Notes: generated from the sequence alone by a model not told the origin. Shown: positions 34,582 to 44,724, counted from the stretch's first letter. The stretch is DNA of 64,000 bases from Rathayibacter sp. VKM Ac-2804 (GCF_009866655.1 NZ_CP047420.1:3906001-3970000); one strand, 5' to 3'. Numbers and translations are program-made.

Positions 34582-35583
34582 TCACCCCCGCGGCCCCGCG
34601 ACCGAGCCGCCCGGGCGCCAGGGGCCGCCGATGCGCTCCTGCAGCAGCGGCGCGGCGGGGTCGGCGAGGCGGGCGAGCAGCGCCTCCACCCCGCGGCGGC
34701 CGAGGGCGTGGCCCGGGGCGACCAGCACGTCGAGCGCCGGATCCGCGAGGTCGGCCACGTCGGGATCGGAGGCGAGCAGCACGATCGAGAGGTCCTCCGG
34801 CACCCGCACGCCGCGGTGGCGCAGCTCGTGCGCGAAGCCGACCGCCGCTCCGCCGTTGATCACCAGGACCGCCGTGGCCGCCTCCGGGTCGAGCGAGCGG
34901 GCCAGCGCGCGCCCGCCGGCCGGCGTCTCCTCGCAGTGGAGCAGGACCGTGGACAGGCCCTGCGCAGCGGCGGCGCCCTCGAAAGCCTCCCGCGTGCGCG
35001 CATAGGGGCCGAAGTCGGCGCCGCCCTCCGGTCCGAGCACGAGGGCGATACGGCGGTGCCCCTGCGCGGCCAGGCGCTCGAGCGCCTCCTCGACCATGCC
35101 CTCGAAGTCGATGTCGACCCAGTCGAGCGCGGAGGGGTCGCGGGTGCGGCCGAGCAGGGCGAACGGGGTGCCGGAGTCGCGCAGGACCGCGACCCGCTCG
35201 TCCTCCGAGGTCACCTGCATCAGCACGACGCCGTCGAGCAGCCCGTCGGCGCGCAGATCGGCGAGCTTCTCCGAGCCGCCGATGGTGGGCCAGAGCACGA
35301 TCGAGTAGCCGTTCTCGGCGGCGGCCTCGGCGGCGCCGGCGAGGAAGGTCGTCGCGGTGTTCAGCGGGCGCGAGGGCACCAGCGGGTAGACGATCGCGAT
35401 CATCATCGAGCGCCGTCGGGCCAGCGCGCGGGCGAGGGCGTGCGGGCGGTAGCCGAGCTCGCGCATCGCCTCGCGGACCCGGGCGGCGGTCTCGGGCGAG
35501 ACCGGCTTGGTGGCGTTGACGACGAAGGAGACGGTCGCGATCGACACGCCCGCGCGGCGCGCGACGTCCTGCATGGTCGCCAT
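34582..35583 (-). CDS. LacI-family transcriptional regulator
   Basis: A 333-aa repressor. The N-terminal helix-turn-helix TMQDVARRAGVSIATVSFVVN and hinge helix region YRPHALARALARRRS (residues about 45-60) are clear. The rest is a periplasmic-binding-like effector domain with DWVDIDFEGMVEEALERL and ALVLGPEGG. It is divergent from the ThuA operon, with a palindromic operator between them, so it very probably represses that operon and itself. ATG 35583 is the first start; ATG at codon 4 is possible. Confidence 0.92.
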   Translation of the reverse strand: MATMQDVARRAGVSIATVSFVVNATKPVSPETAARVREAMRELGYRPHALARALARRRSMMIAIVYPLVPSRPLNTATTFLAGAAEAAAENGYSIVLWPTIGGSEKLADLRADGLLDGVVLMQVTSEDERVAVLRDSGTPFALLGRTRDPSALDWVDIDFEGMVEEALERLAAQGHRRIALVLGPEGGADFGPYARTREAFEGAAAAQGLSTVLLHCEETPAGGRALARSLDPEAATAVLVINGGAAVGFAHELRHRGVRVPEDLSIVLLASDPDVADLADPALDVLVAPGHALGRRGVEALLARLADPAAPLLQERIGGPWRPGGSVAGPRG

Positions 35584-35658
35584 GCCGTCTCCTCCCGGGT
35601 GCCGCGCCCGATGCGGTTGACGCGGGGGCGCGATGTCCCGCAGTCTAGGAGCACGCGC

Positions 35659-35676
35659 CGGTAAAGCGCTTAACCG
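35659..35676. promoter_or_regulatory. LacI-type operator
   Basis: The near-palindrome cggtaaagcgcttaaccg is centred on AGCGCT at about 35667, a standard LacI/GalR operator core. It lies between the divergent LacI regulator and ThuA genes, 76 bp and 43 bp from their starts. Confidence 0.85.
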
Positions 35677-35718
35677 CCGCTCCGGCGCCTCGACACCTCC
35701 GACGAAGAAGGATCACCC

Positions 35719-36498
35719 GTGACCACACCCGCAGCCCCCCTCCGTGTCCTCGTCTGGGGCGAGAACCGCCACGAGCAGATCGAGGAGAAGGTCCGCGCGA
35801 TCTACCCCGACGGCATGCACACCACGATCGCCGCCGGCATCACCGAGAACCTCGGCGAGCGCGCGACCGTCTCGACCACCACGCTCGACGAGCCCGAGCA
35901 CGGCCTCACCGAGGAGGTCCTCGCCGGCACCGACGTGCTGGTCTGGTGGGGCCACATGGCGCACGACGCCGTCGCCGACGAGATCGTCGAGCGGGTGCAG
36001 CGCCACGTCCTCTCCGGCATGGGGCTCGTCGTCCTGCACTCCGGCCACTGGTCGAAGATCTTCGGCAAGCTGATGGGCACCACCTGCACGCTGCGCTGGC
36101 GCTCGGCCGAGGACCGCGAGATCGTCTGGACCGTCGACCCGACCCACCCCATCGCCCAGGGCGTGCCGCATCCGTTCACGATCCCGCAGCAGGAGATGTA
36201 CGGCGAGTTCTTCGACGTCCCCGCGCCCGACGAGCTGGTCTTCCTCTCCACCTTCTCCGGCGGCGAGGTGTTCCGCTCCGGGATGACCTGGAAGCGCGGC
36301 CACGGCCGGATCTTCTTCTTCTCGCCCGGCGACCAGGACTTCCCCGTCTACCACCACCCGGACGTCCGCCGCGTGATCGCGAACGGCGTCGAGTGGGCGC
36401 GCTCCGACCGGCCCGAGCGCTCGCTCCCGGTGCTGCAGCGCTACGAGTCCGGCGAGTTCTTCGCCGGCGAGGACTACCGGGGAGCGCTCGTCCGATGA
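35719..36498 (+). CDS. ThuA domain-containing protein
   Basis: A 259-aa protein of the trehalose-utilisation ThuA family (glutamine-amidotransferase-like fold). Landmarks are [11 protein letters not shown] at the start, [33 protein letters not shown] in the centre, and the C-terminal [19 protein letters not shown]. Family members act with Gfo/Idh/MocA oxidoreductases in disaccharide oxidation, and exactly such a gene follows with a 4-bp overlap. GTG 35719 has AGAAGGA upstream. Control by the adjacent LacI regulator is likely. Confidence 0.92.
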   Translation: MTTPAAPLRVLVWGENRHEQIEEKVRAIYPDGMHTTIAAGITENLGERATVSTTTLDEPEHGLTEEVLAGTDVLVWWGHMAHDAVADEIVERVQRHVLSGMGLVVLHSGHWSKIFGKLMGTTCTLRWRSAEDREIVWTVDPTHPIAQGVPHPFTIPQQEMYGEFFDVPAPDELVFLSTFSGGEVFRSGMTWKRGHGRIFFFSPGDQDFPVYHHPDVRRVIANGVEWARSDRPERSLPVLQRYESGEFFAGEDYRGALVR

Positions 36499-37586
36499 CC
36501 GTCCGTCTCGTCCAGGTCGGAGCGGGCGCCATGGGGCGCGCGTGGATCCGCACCATCCGCGACCACCCCGACGCTGAGCTGGTCGGCCTCGTCGACCTCG
36601 ACGTCGAGCTCGCCGAGCGGGCCGCCGAGGAGGAGGGGGTCGCCCCGATCGCGGTCGGCAGCTCCGTCGCCGAGGTCGCCGCGCGCTCCGGCGCCGACGC
36701 GGTCGTCAACGTGACCGTGCCGCGCGCGCACCTGCCGGTGAGCAGCGAGGCGCTCTTCGCCGGGCTGCCGGTGCTCTCGGAGAAGCCGATCGCGCCGACC
36801 ATCGCCGAGTCGCTGATCCTCGCCGCGACGAGCGAGGTCGCCGGGCGGCTGCTGATGACGAGCCAGTCTCGGCGCTACTACCCCGCGATCGCCGCCTTCC
36901 GCGAGCAGGTCGCCGGGCTCGGGCAGCTGGGCACCGCGTCGGTCCTCTTCGCCAAGGCCCCGCACTTCGGCGGCTTCCGCGAGGAGATGCCGCACGTGCT
37001 GCTCGTCGACATGGCGATCCACGCGTTCGACGCGGCGCGCTACGTGCTCGACCGCGACCCGATCGCCGTCTACTGCGAGGAGTACAACCCGGGCTGGAGC
37101 TGGTACGCCGACGGCGCCGCGGCGAGCGCCGTCTTCGAGTTCGCCGACGGCGTCCGCTTCAGCTACACCGGCAGCTGGTGCGCCGACGGGCTCGAGACGT
37201 CCTGGAACGGCGACTGGCGCGTGAACGGCGCGGGCGGCACCGCGCACTGGGACGGCGACGGCGCCCCCTCCTGGCAGGCGCGCGAGTCGGACGAGGTGCG
37301 GACCGCGACGCTCGAGCCCGGCCCGCAGGAGATCGCGGGCTCGCTCGCCGAGTTCGTGCGCGTGCTCGGCTCCGGCGCCGTGCCCTCCGGCGAGGTGCAC
37401 GCGAACGTGCGGAGCCTCGCGATGGTCGAGGCGGCGGTGCGCTCCTCCGAGACGGGCGCGCGCGTCCGGATCGACGACGTCCTGGAGGAGGGCTACGCCG
37501 AGGCGCTGGGCCTCGCGCGCGACGACCGCGTGCGCGCCGCCCTGGCCGGCTGGGGCTCGGCGGCGGCGGGCCTCGCGGCCCGCTGA
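36495..37586 (+). CDS. Gfo/Idh/MocA-family oxidoreductase (ThuB-like position)
   Basis: A 363-aa NAD(P)-dependent oxidoreductase. Rossmann motif [10 protein letters not shown] near residues 7-16, the family motif SEKPIAPT near 98, and a [19 protein letters not shown] stretch supplying candidate catalytic residues near 172. ATG 36495 overlaps the ThuA stop by 4 bp; a longer reading upstream is in the ThuA gene and Arg-rich. With ThuA it probably converts a plant or trehalose-like disaccharide to its keto form. The substrate is inferred only from the family pairing. Confidence 0.9.
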   Translation: MTVRLVQVGAGAMGRAWIRTIRDHPDAELVGLVDLDVELAERAAEEEGVAPIAVGSSVAEVAARSGADAVVNVTVPRAHLPVSSEALFAGLPVLSEKPIAPTIAESLILAATSEVAGRLLMTSQSRRYYPAIAAFREQVAGLGQLGTASVLFAKAPHFGGFREEMPHVLLVDMAIHAFDAARYVLDRDPIAVYCEEYNPGWSWYADGAAASAVFEFADGVRFSYTGSWCADGLETSWNGDWRVNGAGGTAHWDGDGAPSWQARESDEVRTATLEPGPQEIAGSLAEFVRVLGSGAVPSGEVHANVRSLAMVEAAVRSSETGARVRIDDVLEEGYAEALGLARDDRVRAALAGWGSAAAGLAAR

Positions 37587-37587
37587 C

Positions 37588-37850
37588 CCCGCGGATCTCG
37601 AGACGACCGCTGCGCGGCCTCCTCGATCAGCAGGTACTCGCCAACGGACCCGCAACGGGGCTCGAGCCCCGAGCGGTCCCCGACGCGCGTCCAGTCGCGA
37701 GCGCCGACCCGTGCGAGTGGACGCGCATCGGGCGCTGCGCTTCGGTCGGACCCCGTCCCGCGTCCACTCGGCCATGCTGGTCGAGCAGCCGCGCAGGGGC
37801 GTATCGAGACCCACCGTCACCGACAGGGCGGGCCGCAGAGTCCTCACTGT
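37588..37850. repeat. Mixed repeat region: family A arms around a family B element
   Basis: A family A arm (ggatctcgagacgaccgctg...gcggcctcctcgatcagca) is followed by a family B element at 37714-37770 (gagtggacgcgcatcgggcg to gcgtccactcg) and a second family A arm (gctggtcgagcagccgcgca...cgtatcgagaccc). The remaining 110 bp up to 37959 hold the leader of the next gene, with AGGAG at 37951. Confidence 0.8.
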
Positions 37851-37959
37851 CGAGGCGGGCGTCCCCCGGGCGTTCGCCCGCCGGACACCTGCGCGCGCCG
37901 CCGCGTTCACCTGCGGCGGCCAGCGTGGGCGGGTTCCTTCGAACCCGCTCAGGAGACCC

Positions 37960-40539
37960 GTGCCCCGTCACTTCGCCCCCCGCCGCACCGCCGGCGCCGC
38001 ATTCACCCTCGTCCTCGCGAGCTGCACGCTCGGCGCCGCACTGCCCGCCGCCGCCGCCGGCGACTCCTTCTTCACTCGCATCGCGACGGTGCCGGCGTAC
38101 CTCAACGCCGCCGACCCGGCCGTCGACTCCGCTGTCGCCGAGATCTCGAGCGCCTCCCCCGACGGCCGCCTGGTCTACTCCACCGACTCCGCGGGCCAGC
38201 GGATCAACGTCCTCGACATCAGCGACCCCGACGCGCCGAAGCCCCTCGGCGGCGTCGGCGTCGGCGGCGAGCCCACCTCGGTCTACGCGACCGGCGAGTA
38301 CGTCCTCGCGGTCGTCGACACCTCCGACGGCGACTTCGCGAACCCCTCCGGCCACGTCAGCGTGCTGCACGCGAGCGACCTCGCCCCGGTCGCGACGATC
38401 GAGCTCGGCGGCCAGCCCGACTCCATCGACGTCACCACCGCCGGCGACCTCGCCGTCATCGCGATCGAGAACCAGCGCGACGAGGAGTTCACCCCCGAGG
38501 GCGCCGAGGAGGGCGACCTCCCGCAGGCCCCCGCGGGGGAGCTCGTCGTGATGGACCTCACCGCCGACCCGTCCGCCTGGGTCGCCGAGCACATCGCGCT
38601 CACCGGCCTCGCGGGCCTCGACACCCCGAGCGACCCGGAGCCCGAGTACGTCTCGATCAACCCGGCCGACACCGCCGTCGCGGTGACCCTGCAGGAGAAC
38701 AACGCCGTCGCGATCCTCGACCTGGCGACCCGCACCGTCACCGCGTCCTACTCGGCCGGCACCGCCTCCGTCTCCGGGATCGACACCCTCGACGACGACC
38801 GCATCGCGCTGACCGACTCGATCACCGACGTCCCGCGCGAGCCCGACGCGATCGGCTGGGTCGGCGACGACCACGTCGCCATCGCGAACGAGGGCGACTG
38901 GAAGGGCGGCACCCGCGGCTGGTCGATCCTCGACGCGGCCTCCGGCTCCGTGGTCTGGGACGCCGGCAGCACCTTCGACCACCTCGCCGTCAGCCTCGGG
39001 CTCTACCCCGACAAGCGCTCCGACGCGAAGGGCTCCGAGCCCGAGGGCCTGCTCTCGGCGACCTTCGACGGCGTGCCGTACGTCTTCGTCGGCGCCGAGC
39101 GCGCCAACTTCGTCGCGGTCTACGACGTCTCCGACCCGACCGCGCCGCGCCTCGTGCAGGCGCTGCCGTCCACGCCCGGCCCGGAGGGGCTGCTCGCCCT
39201 GCCCGAGCGCGACCTGCTGGTCGTCTCGAGCGAGACCGACGACGCCGAGGCGGCGGTGCGCGCGAGCGTGCAGCTCTACGCGCTCGGCGCCTCCGCCCCC
39301 GCCTTCCCGACCATCGCGTCGGCCGACGTCGACGGCTCGCCGCTGCCGTGGGGCGCGCTCTCCGGCCTCTCCGGCGACTCGGCCGCCGCGGATCGGCTCT
39401 ACGCCGTGAGCGACAGCGCGTACGCGCCGAGCACGGTCTACTCGGTCGACACGTCGGTCGTGCCGGCGCTGGTCGACGCCTCGCTGACGGTCACCGAGGC
39501 GGGTGAGCCTGCCGCGCTCGATCTGGAGGGCATCGCCGCGCGCGAGGACGGCGGCTTCTGGGCCGTGACCGAGGGCGCGACCGGGCCCGAGAACGCGCTC
39601 CTGCGCCTGGACGCCTCCGCCGCCGTGCTCGAGCGCATCGCGCTCCCGGCCGAGCTGGGCGACGCGCTCGGCTCGCAGGGCTTCGAGGGCGTCACCGTCG
39701 AGGCGGGCGCCGACGGCGAGATCGTCTGGACCGCGCTGCAGCGCGAGGCGTCGATCGACGCCGACGGGATCGTGCGGCTCGGCCGCTACGACGTCGCGGC
39801 CGGCAGCTGGAGCTTCTTCGGCTACCCGCTGGAGGCGCCGTCCGGTGCCGAGGGCGACTGGAACGGCCTCTCCGAGATCACGCTGACGCCTGCCGGGACC
39901 CTCGCGGTCATCGAGCGCGACAAGCGCAACGGTCCGGACGCGGCGCTGAAGGCCGTGTACACGGTGCCGCTGCCGACGGGGCCGGGCGCCGCGCTCGGCG
40001 AGGAGCTCCCCGTGCTGGAGAAGACGCTCGCCGTCGACGTGCTGCCCGCGCTCGAGGCCGGCAACGGCTGGACGCAGGAGAAGCTCGAGGGCCTGGGCGT
40101 CACCGGCGCCGGCGAGGTCTTCGCTGTCACCGACAACGACGGCGTCGACGACGCGAACGGCGAGACGGTGCTGGCGTCGCTCGGCTCCGCGGTGGACGTG
40201 TTCGGAGCGGCGGTGACGCCGACCCCGGTGCCGACGACCGAGCCGACCGCGGTGCCCACCGCCGTGCCCACTGCCGTGCCGACGGCTGAGCCGACCGTTG
40301 CGCCCACCGCACAGCCCACCGCCGGACCCACGGCCGAGCCCACCACCGCGCCGACCGCGCAGCCGATCGTCGCGCCGACGCACCCGGCCGGTGCCGTGCC
40401 GCCGCGGACGGGCGCGGGCTCCGGCTCGCTCGCCTCCACCGGCGTCGAGACCGGCTGGCTCTCGGCCGCCGCGCTGTCCCTCCTCGCCGGTGGAGCCCTC
40501 GTGCTCGGCCTCGCCCGGAGGCGCCGCACCGCGCGCTGA
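37960..40539 (+). CDS. Wall-anchored beta-propeller / phytase-like esterase protein
   Basis: An 859-aa secreted surface protein. A Sec signal (about residues 1-43, ending LPAAAAG) is followed by a propeller-like region (about 60-450) with repeated DISDPDAPK- and DVSDPTAPR-type blades (choice-of-anchor I style), and a second beta region (about 480-770) with DLEGIAAREDGGFWAVTEGA and NGLSEITLTPAGTLAVIERD, as in the phytase-like esterase family. A PT-rich linker made of PTAVPTAVPTAEPT-type repeats (about 770-815) leads to LASTG (824-828), a hydrophobic helix and RRRR, a sortase E-type wall signal. GTG 37960 has AGGAGA upstream. Confidence 0.87.
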   Translation: MPRHFAPRRTAGAAFTLVLASCTLGAALPAAAAGDSFFTRIATVPAYLNAADPAVDSAVAEISSASPDGRLVYSTDSAGQRINVLDISDPDAPKPLGGVGVGGEPTSVYATGEYVLAVVDTSDGDFANPSGHVSVLHASDLAPVATIELGGQPDSIDVTTAGDLAVIAIENQRDEEFTPEGAEEGDLPQAPAGELVVMDLTADPSAWVAEHIALTGLAGLDTPSDPEPEYVSINPADTAVAVTLQENNAVAILDLATRTVTASYSAGTASVSGIDTLDDDRIALTDSITDVPREPDAIGWVGDDHVAIANEGDWKGGTRGWSILDAASGSVVWDAGSTFDHLAVSLGLYPDKRSDAKGSEPEGLLSATFDGVPYVFVGAERANFVAVYDVSDPTAPRLVQALPSTPGPEGLLALPERDLLVVSSETDDAEAAVRASVQLYALGASAPAFPTIASADVDGSPLPWGALSGLSGDSAAADRLYAVSDSAYAPSTVYSVDTSVVPALVDASLTVTEAGEPAALDLEGIAAREDGGFWAVTEGATGPENALLRLDASAAVLERIALPAELGDALGSQGFEGVTVEAGADGEIVWTALQREASIDADGIVRLGRYDVAAGSWSFFGYPLEAPSGAEGDWNGLSEITLTPAGTLAVIERDKRNGPDAALKAVYTVPLPTGPGAALGEELPVLEKTLAVDVLPALEAGNGWTQEKLEGLGVTGAGEVFAVTDNDGVDDANGETVLASLGSAVDVFGAAVTPTPVPTTEPTAVPTAVPTAVPTAEPTVAPTAQPTAGPTAEPTTAPTAQPIVAPTHPAGAVPPRTGAGSGSLASTGVETGWLSAAALSLLAGGALVLGLARRRRTAR

Positions 40540-40544
40540 CCCCC

Positions 40545-41270
40545 CAGGATCTCGAGACGTCCGCTCCGCGGCCTCCTCGATCAGCAGGACTCTTCTGCTG
40601 GTCGAGCAGGCCGCGGCACGCGGCCCCACATGCTGGTCGAGCAGGCCGCGGCACGCGGCCCCACATGCTGGTCGAGCAGCCGCGGTACGCGGCGTATCGA
40701 GACCCGCCGTCCTCAGCAGGATGGTTCTGCAGACTCCTCTGTCGACGCGGGTGGATCTCGATACGGCGGCTGCGCGGCCTACTCGATCAGCAGGAGTACT
40801 CCAACGGACCCGCGACGGGCCCTGTGCATCGAGCGGGCCCCCGTACGCGTCCACTCGCCGATGCTCGCTCGCGCGAGCGGACGCGCATCGGGCGATGCGC
40901 TCCCGCCGGGCCCCGTTCCAGGTCCACTCGCCCGCCCCTGCCTGCTGGTCGAGCAGCCGCGGGACGCGGCGTATCGAGACCCGCCCGTCCGGGCACGAGG
41001 ATCTCGATGCACCAGCTGCTGGGCCTACTCGATCAGCACGAGTTCGCCGACCAACCTGCAACGGGCCCAGAAGATCGAGCAGGCCCCCCCACACGTCCAC
41101 TCGAGGGCGCCGACTCGCGCGAGTGGACCTCCTTCTTGCTGGTCGAGTAGCCGCGGGACGCGGCGTATCGAGACCCACCGTTCTCAGCAGGGCGGGCCGG
41201 CAGACTCCCCCTGCTGTCGCCGGTGGATCTCGATACGCCCGCCCCGCGGGCTACTCGATCAGCGAAGTGG
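40545..41270. repeat. Dense cluster of family A and B repeats
   Basis: About 720 bp consist almost only of repeat arms. Family A arms occur at least eight times in alternating orientation, including a perfect tandem (gctggtcgagcaggccgcgg followed by cacgcggccccacat, twice at about 40598-40670). Family B elements lie at about 40847-40929 and 41094-41126. This is the densest such cluster in the window and separates a plus-strand surface-protein gene from a minus-strand secreted-protein gene. Confidence 0.85.
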
Positions 41271-41311
41271 GAGGCCCGCGAGACGGCCGGAACCCCCGGC
41301 ACGCGGAAACA

Positions 41312-41352
41312 CCTCCGGCTCGTCGAATCCGTGGATTCCGACGAGCCGGAGG
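41312..41352 (-). terminator. Strong hairpin, probable terminator of the proline-rich gene
   Basis: CCTCCGGCTCGTCG (41312-41325) pairs perfectly with CGACGAGCCGGAGG (41339-41352), and inside it AATCC pairs with GGATT, giving a stem of about 19 bp with one bulge. On the minus strand it is followed by TGTTTCC. It lies about 40 bp past the stop of the proline-rich gene. Confidence 0.6.
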
Positions 41353-41390
41353 TCGTTCCGCGAGCCGGAGGTGCGGACCGGGGGGTCAGC

Positions 41391-42347
41391 TGCCGGAGGG
41401 GGCGTCCGACTCCTCGGGGGTGGCGGTGTCGCTCGGGGCGTCGGGAGCGTCCCCGGCGGCGGGGCCGGTGCCGGGGCGCGCGGGACCGGCAGGGGGGCCT
41501 CGGCGGCCGGCGGCGCGGGCGGGGTCGGCGCGGAGCCGTCGGCCGGGGGCGTCGGGAGCTCGCGTCGCCCGCGGGCGCGGCCGGGGGTCGGCGGCGTCAC
41601 GGCGTCGCCGTCCGCGGGCGCCGCGGGGGGGTCGGGAGCACTCCGTCGGCGGGCGGGGTCGCGGTCGCGCCGTCCGCGGGCGCGGTCGGAGGCGTGGGCG
41701 CCTCGCCGTCGGCAGGGGCGGCGGGCGGGGTCGGCATCTCGCCGTCGGCGGGAGCAGCCGGAGGCGTGGGCGCCTCGCCGTCAGCGGGGGCAGCCTGCGG
41801 GTCGGGGTCTCGCCGTCAGCGGGGGCCGCGGGAGGGGTCGGCGCCTCGCCATCAGCGGGTGCCGCCGGCGGGGTCGGCATCGAGCCGTCCGCGGGAGGCG
41901 TGGGCGCCTCGCCGTCAGCAGGAGCAGCCGGAGGCGTGGGCGCCTCGCCGTCAGCAGGAGCCGCGGGAGGCGTCGGAGCCTCGCCGTCGGCGGGCGCAGC
42001 CGGCGGGTCGGCATCGCGCCGTCCGCACCGGGCGCCGGAGGCTTCGGCAGTCCGGCGCCCGCGGGTCCGCAGGCGGCCGGGCCGGTCGAGGCCGGGCCGG
42101 TGAGGGTCGGCGCGTCGCTGGAGTCAGGGGTCGGCGTCGCACTGGCCGTCGCGACCGGCGTGGTCTCGATCGTGCTCGTCGGGCCGGAGGTGGGAGCCGA
42201 GTCGGCGAAGGCGGCGGTCGAGCCGATCGCGGCGAAGCCGAGGGCGCCGGCGGCGATGCAGAGCGCGATCGCGCGGGTCCGGGGGCGGCGCGGGCCGAAG
42301 CCCGAGCCCTGGGTTCCGGGGGTGCGGCTGTCGGGGGTCTTGCTCAT
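41391..42347 (-). pseudogene. Secreted proline-rich repeat protein with several frameshifts
   Basis: The gene starts at ATG 42347 with a clear signal peptide (basic N-terminus, AIALCIAAGALGFAAIG, then STAAFA). A Thr/Pro linker follows, then tandem 12-residue units of the ADGEAPTPPAAP type. The reading frame of the repeats is lost near 42010, again near 41800, and probably a third time near 41630. At the first two places the expected GGGG run in the repeat unit is GGG. A plausible C-terminus (ATPEESDAPSGS) ends at 41391. Either the gene is decayed, phase-variable, or the assembly has homopolymer errors. No wall-anchor motif is seen. Confidence 0.65.
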
Positions 42348-42505
42348 GGGAGTCTCCTCGGTCCGGCCCGGTGCCGTTCCCGTTCGGGAGCGGTTGCGGC
42401 CGGTTCCATTTCAGATTCCGAGCCGAATCTGAAGCGGTCCTTAAGAACAGAGGCTCCCCAGCGGAGTGGCGGTCGACGCCGATCCGCGCCCCCTACGGTC
42501 GGAGC

Positions 42506-43174
42506 ATGCTCCCCTCCGCCCGCGTGCTCCTCGTCGAGGACGACGACGCCATCCGCTCCTCCGTCGAGGCCGCCCTCCGCGGCGAGCGCTACACCGTGCG
42601 CGCCCTGCCGACCGGCGAGGACCTCGCCCGCGAGCTCGCCGACTTCGCGCCCGACCTGGTCGTGCTCGACTGGATGCTGCCCGGCCCGAGCGGCATCGTG
42701 CTCGCCGAGCGGATCCGGCGCACCAGCGACGCGGCCGTGATCATGCTGACCGCGCGCGACGCCGTCGACGACCGGCTCCGCGGCTTCGACGAGGGCGTCG
42801 ACGACTACGTGGTCAAGCCGTTCGTCCTCGCCGAGCTGGTCGCCCGGGTCACCGCGGTGCTCCGCCGGCGCGGCCGCGTCCCCTCGATCATCGAGATCGG
42901 CGACCTGGTCGTCGACCCCGACGCCGGCCGCGCCCGCCGCGGCGGCGAGCCCCTCGACCTCACCGCCACCGAGTTCCGCCTCCTGGCGTTCCTCGCGGGC
43001 AGCCGCGGCCGCACGCTGACCAAGACGCAGATCCTCACCCAGGTCTGGGGCTACGACCACGTCGACCCGAACCTCGTCGAGGTGCACCTCAGCTCGCTCC
43101 GCAAGAAGATGGAGGCGCACGGCGACCGCCTCATCCACACCGTCCGCGGCCTCGGCTACCGGGTGGAGGCATGA
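42506..43174 (+). CDS. OmpR/PhoB-family response regulator
   Basis: A 222-aa two-component response regulator. The receiver domain has the acidic pair VEDDD (residues about 9-13), phospho-acceptor Asp in VVLDWMLPGPSG (about 53) and the conserved Lys in DYVVKPF (about 104). The C-terminal winged helix shows LDLTATEFRLLAFLAG and VEVHLSSLRKKM...VRGLGYRVE. ATG 42506 follows GGAGC; in-frame upstream codons are spacer. It overlaps its histidine kinase by 4 bp. The target is unknown; the divergent proline-rich surface protein is one candidate. Confidence 0.93.
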   Translation: MLPSARVLLVEDDDAIRSSVEAALRGERYTVRALPTGEDLARELADFAPDLVVLDWMLPGPSGIVLAERIRRTSDAAVIMLTARDAVDDRLRGFDEGVDDYVVKPFVLAELVARVTAVLRRRGRVPSIIEIGDLVVDPDAGRARRGGEPLDLTATEFRLLAFLAGSRGRTLTKTQILTQVWGYDHVDPNLVEVHLSSLRKKMEAHGDRLIHTVRGLGYRVEA

Positions 43175-44679
43175 GCGTCCCGGCAGGCACGGCCGCCGCG
43201 GGCACCACCCCTGCAGGCACTGCCGCCGCGCGCCCGGCCACCGCCCCGCTGCGCACCGGCTCCCTCCGCCTGCGCACGGTGCTCGCCGTGCTCGCGCTGC
43301 TCGCGGTGCTGCTGCTGGCGCTGTCCGCGACGGTGCAGGTCGTGCTCGGCGAGCGCCTCCGCGATCAGATCGAGGAGCGCCTCGCCGATCGCGCCTCCGC
43401 GGCCGCCGCCCTGGTCGGCACGATCGCCGACGACGAGCTGGCCTCGCGGCTCTCGGCGCAGGGCGTCGCGGTGCGGATCCAGAGCCCCGACGGCGAGGAG
43501 GTCGTCGCCGGCCCGACCCCCGAGCAGCTGCGTCAGGGGCCGGGAGCGGCGGACCAGCTGGGCGAGCCGCCGAGCCCGCCCGGGAGCACCAGTGCCGCCG
43601 TGCCCACGCCCCGCGACGCCACCGTCACCGTCACCGTCGCCTCGAGCAGCGTCTCCGGCGACGACGGGCTGATCACCCTGCAGTCCGTCCTCAGCGACGG
43701 CACCGTCCTGACGCTCAGCAGCGAGGCGGGCTCGGTGGGCTCGACCCTCGCGTCGCTGAACGGGATCCTGCTCGGCGCCTCGGCCGTGTTCCTCCTGCTC
43801 GCCGCCGGCGCCCTCGTCCTGGTGGTCCGCGCGACACTCCGCCCGCTCGAGCGGATGACGACCGTCGCCCGCTCGATCGCGCACGGCGACCGCGGCCGGC
43901 GCCTGCGCCCCTCGCGGCCGGGCACCGAGCTCGGCCGCACGGCCACGGCGTTCGACGAGATGCTCGACGACCTCGAGCAGGCCGAGCAGTCGGCCCTGGC
44001 CGCCGAGCGCCGGATGCGCGCCTTCGTCTCGGACGCGGCGCACGAGCTGCGCACCCCGGTCGCCGGCATCCAGGCGGCGGCCGACGCCCTGGTCCGCGCC
44101 GACGGCACCGAGGAGGAGCGCGAACGGCTGTCGGTGCACGTGGTCCGCGAATCGCTGCGCGCCGGTCGGCTCATCCAGGACATGCTGCTGATGGCGCGGC
44201 TCGACGAGGGGCTCGCCCTCGACGCCCGGCCGCTGGACGCCGGCGCGGTGGCGGCCGCCGCGATCGAGCGGCAGCTGCTGCGCGACTCCGGCCCCGGCTC
44301 CGGCCCCGAGATCGTCCTGCAGCGCGACCCCGCGGCGCCGCCCGTGCACGCCGACGCCGACCGACTCGGCCAGATCGTCGGCAACCTGCTCGAGAACGCC
44401 GCCCGCTTCGCCCGCTCCCGGATCGACGTCACGCTCGCGCACGCCGACGGCCGGGTCACCGTGACGGTCGACGACGACGGCCCCGGCGTCCCCGAGGCCG
44501 ACCGCGACCGCGTCTTCGACCGGCTCGTCCGCCTCGACGACGCCCGCAACCGCGCGGACGGCGGCTCGGGCCTCGGCCTGCCCATCGCCCGCGGCCTCGC
44601 GCGCGCCCTCGGCGGCGACCTGGTCTGCCTCCCCGGGGCCGCCGGAGCGCGCTTCCGCGTGATCCTGCCCGCCGGCTGA
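43171..44679 (+). CDS. Sensor histidine kinase
   Basis: A 502-aa membrane kinase paired with the preceding regulator. After an Ala/Thr/Gly-rich N-terminus come one membrane helix (about residues 35-58), an extracellular sensor region (about 60-195, Ser/Thr/Val-rich), a second helix (about 198-220) and a HAMP linker. H-box SDAAHELRTPVAGI (about 289-302), N-box NLLENAARFA, and ATP-lid motifs DDDGPGVPEAD and GGSGLGLPIARG follow. ATG 43171 overlaps the regulator stop. Confidence 0.93.
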   Translation: MSVPAGTAAAGTTPAGTAAARPATAPLRTGSLRLRTVLAVLALLAVLLLALSATVQVVLGERLRDQIEERLADRASAAAALVGTIADDELASRLSAQGVAVRIQSPDGEEVVAGPTPEQLRQGPGAADQLGEPPSPPGSTSAAVPTPRDATVTVTVASSSVSGDDGLITLQSVLSDGTVLTLSSEAGSVGSTLASLNGILLGASAVFLLLAAGALVLVVRATLRPLERMTTVARSIAHGDRGRRLRPSRPGTELGRTATAFDEMLDDLEQAEQSALAAERRMRAFVSDAAHELRTPVAGIQAAADALVRADGTEEERERLSVHVVRESLRAGRLIQDMLLMARLDEGLALDARPLDAGAVAAAAIERQLLRDSGPGSGPEIVLQRDPAAPPVHADADRLGQIVGNLLENAARFARSRIDVTLAHADGRVTVTVDDDGPGVPEADRDRVFDRLVRLDDARNRADGGSGLGLPIARGLARALGGDLVCLPGAAGARFRVILPAG

Positions 44680-44724
44680 GAAGGACCACCCTGCGGCGTG
44701 GGATCCCCCTGCGGCGTGGGACCC

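Noticed and set aside
40200..40400. Short tandem DNA repeats as a possible CRISPR
   Set aside because: They are in-frame codons of the PT-rich linker of a surface protein, with 12-bp periodicity and no spacers.
37627..41178. Very long open frame (over 1,100 codons) on the minus strand
   Set aside because: It runs antisense to the wall-anchored protein and across repeats. Its product is Arg/Gly/Asp-rich without domains, a usual shadow of GC-rich coding DNA.
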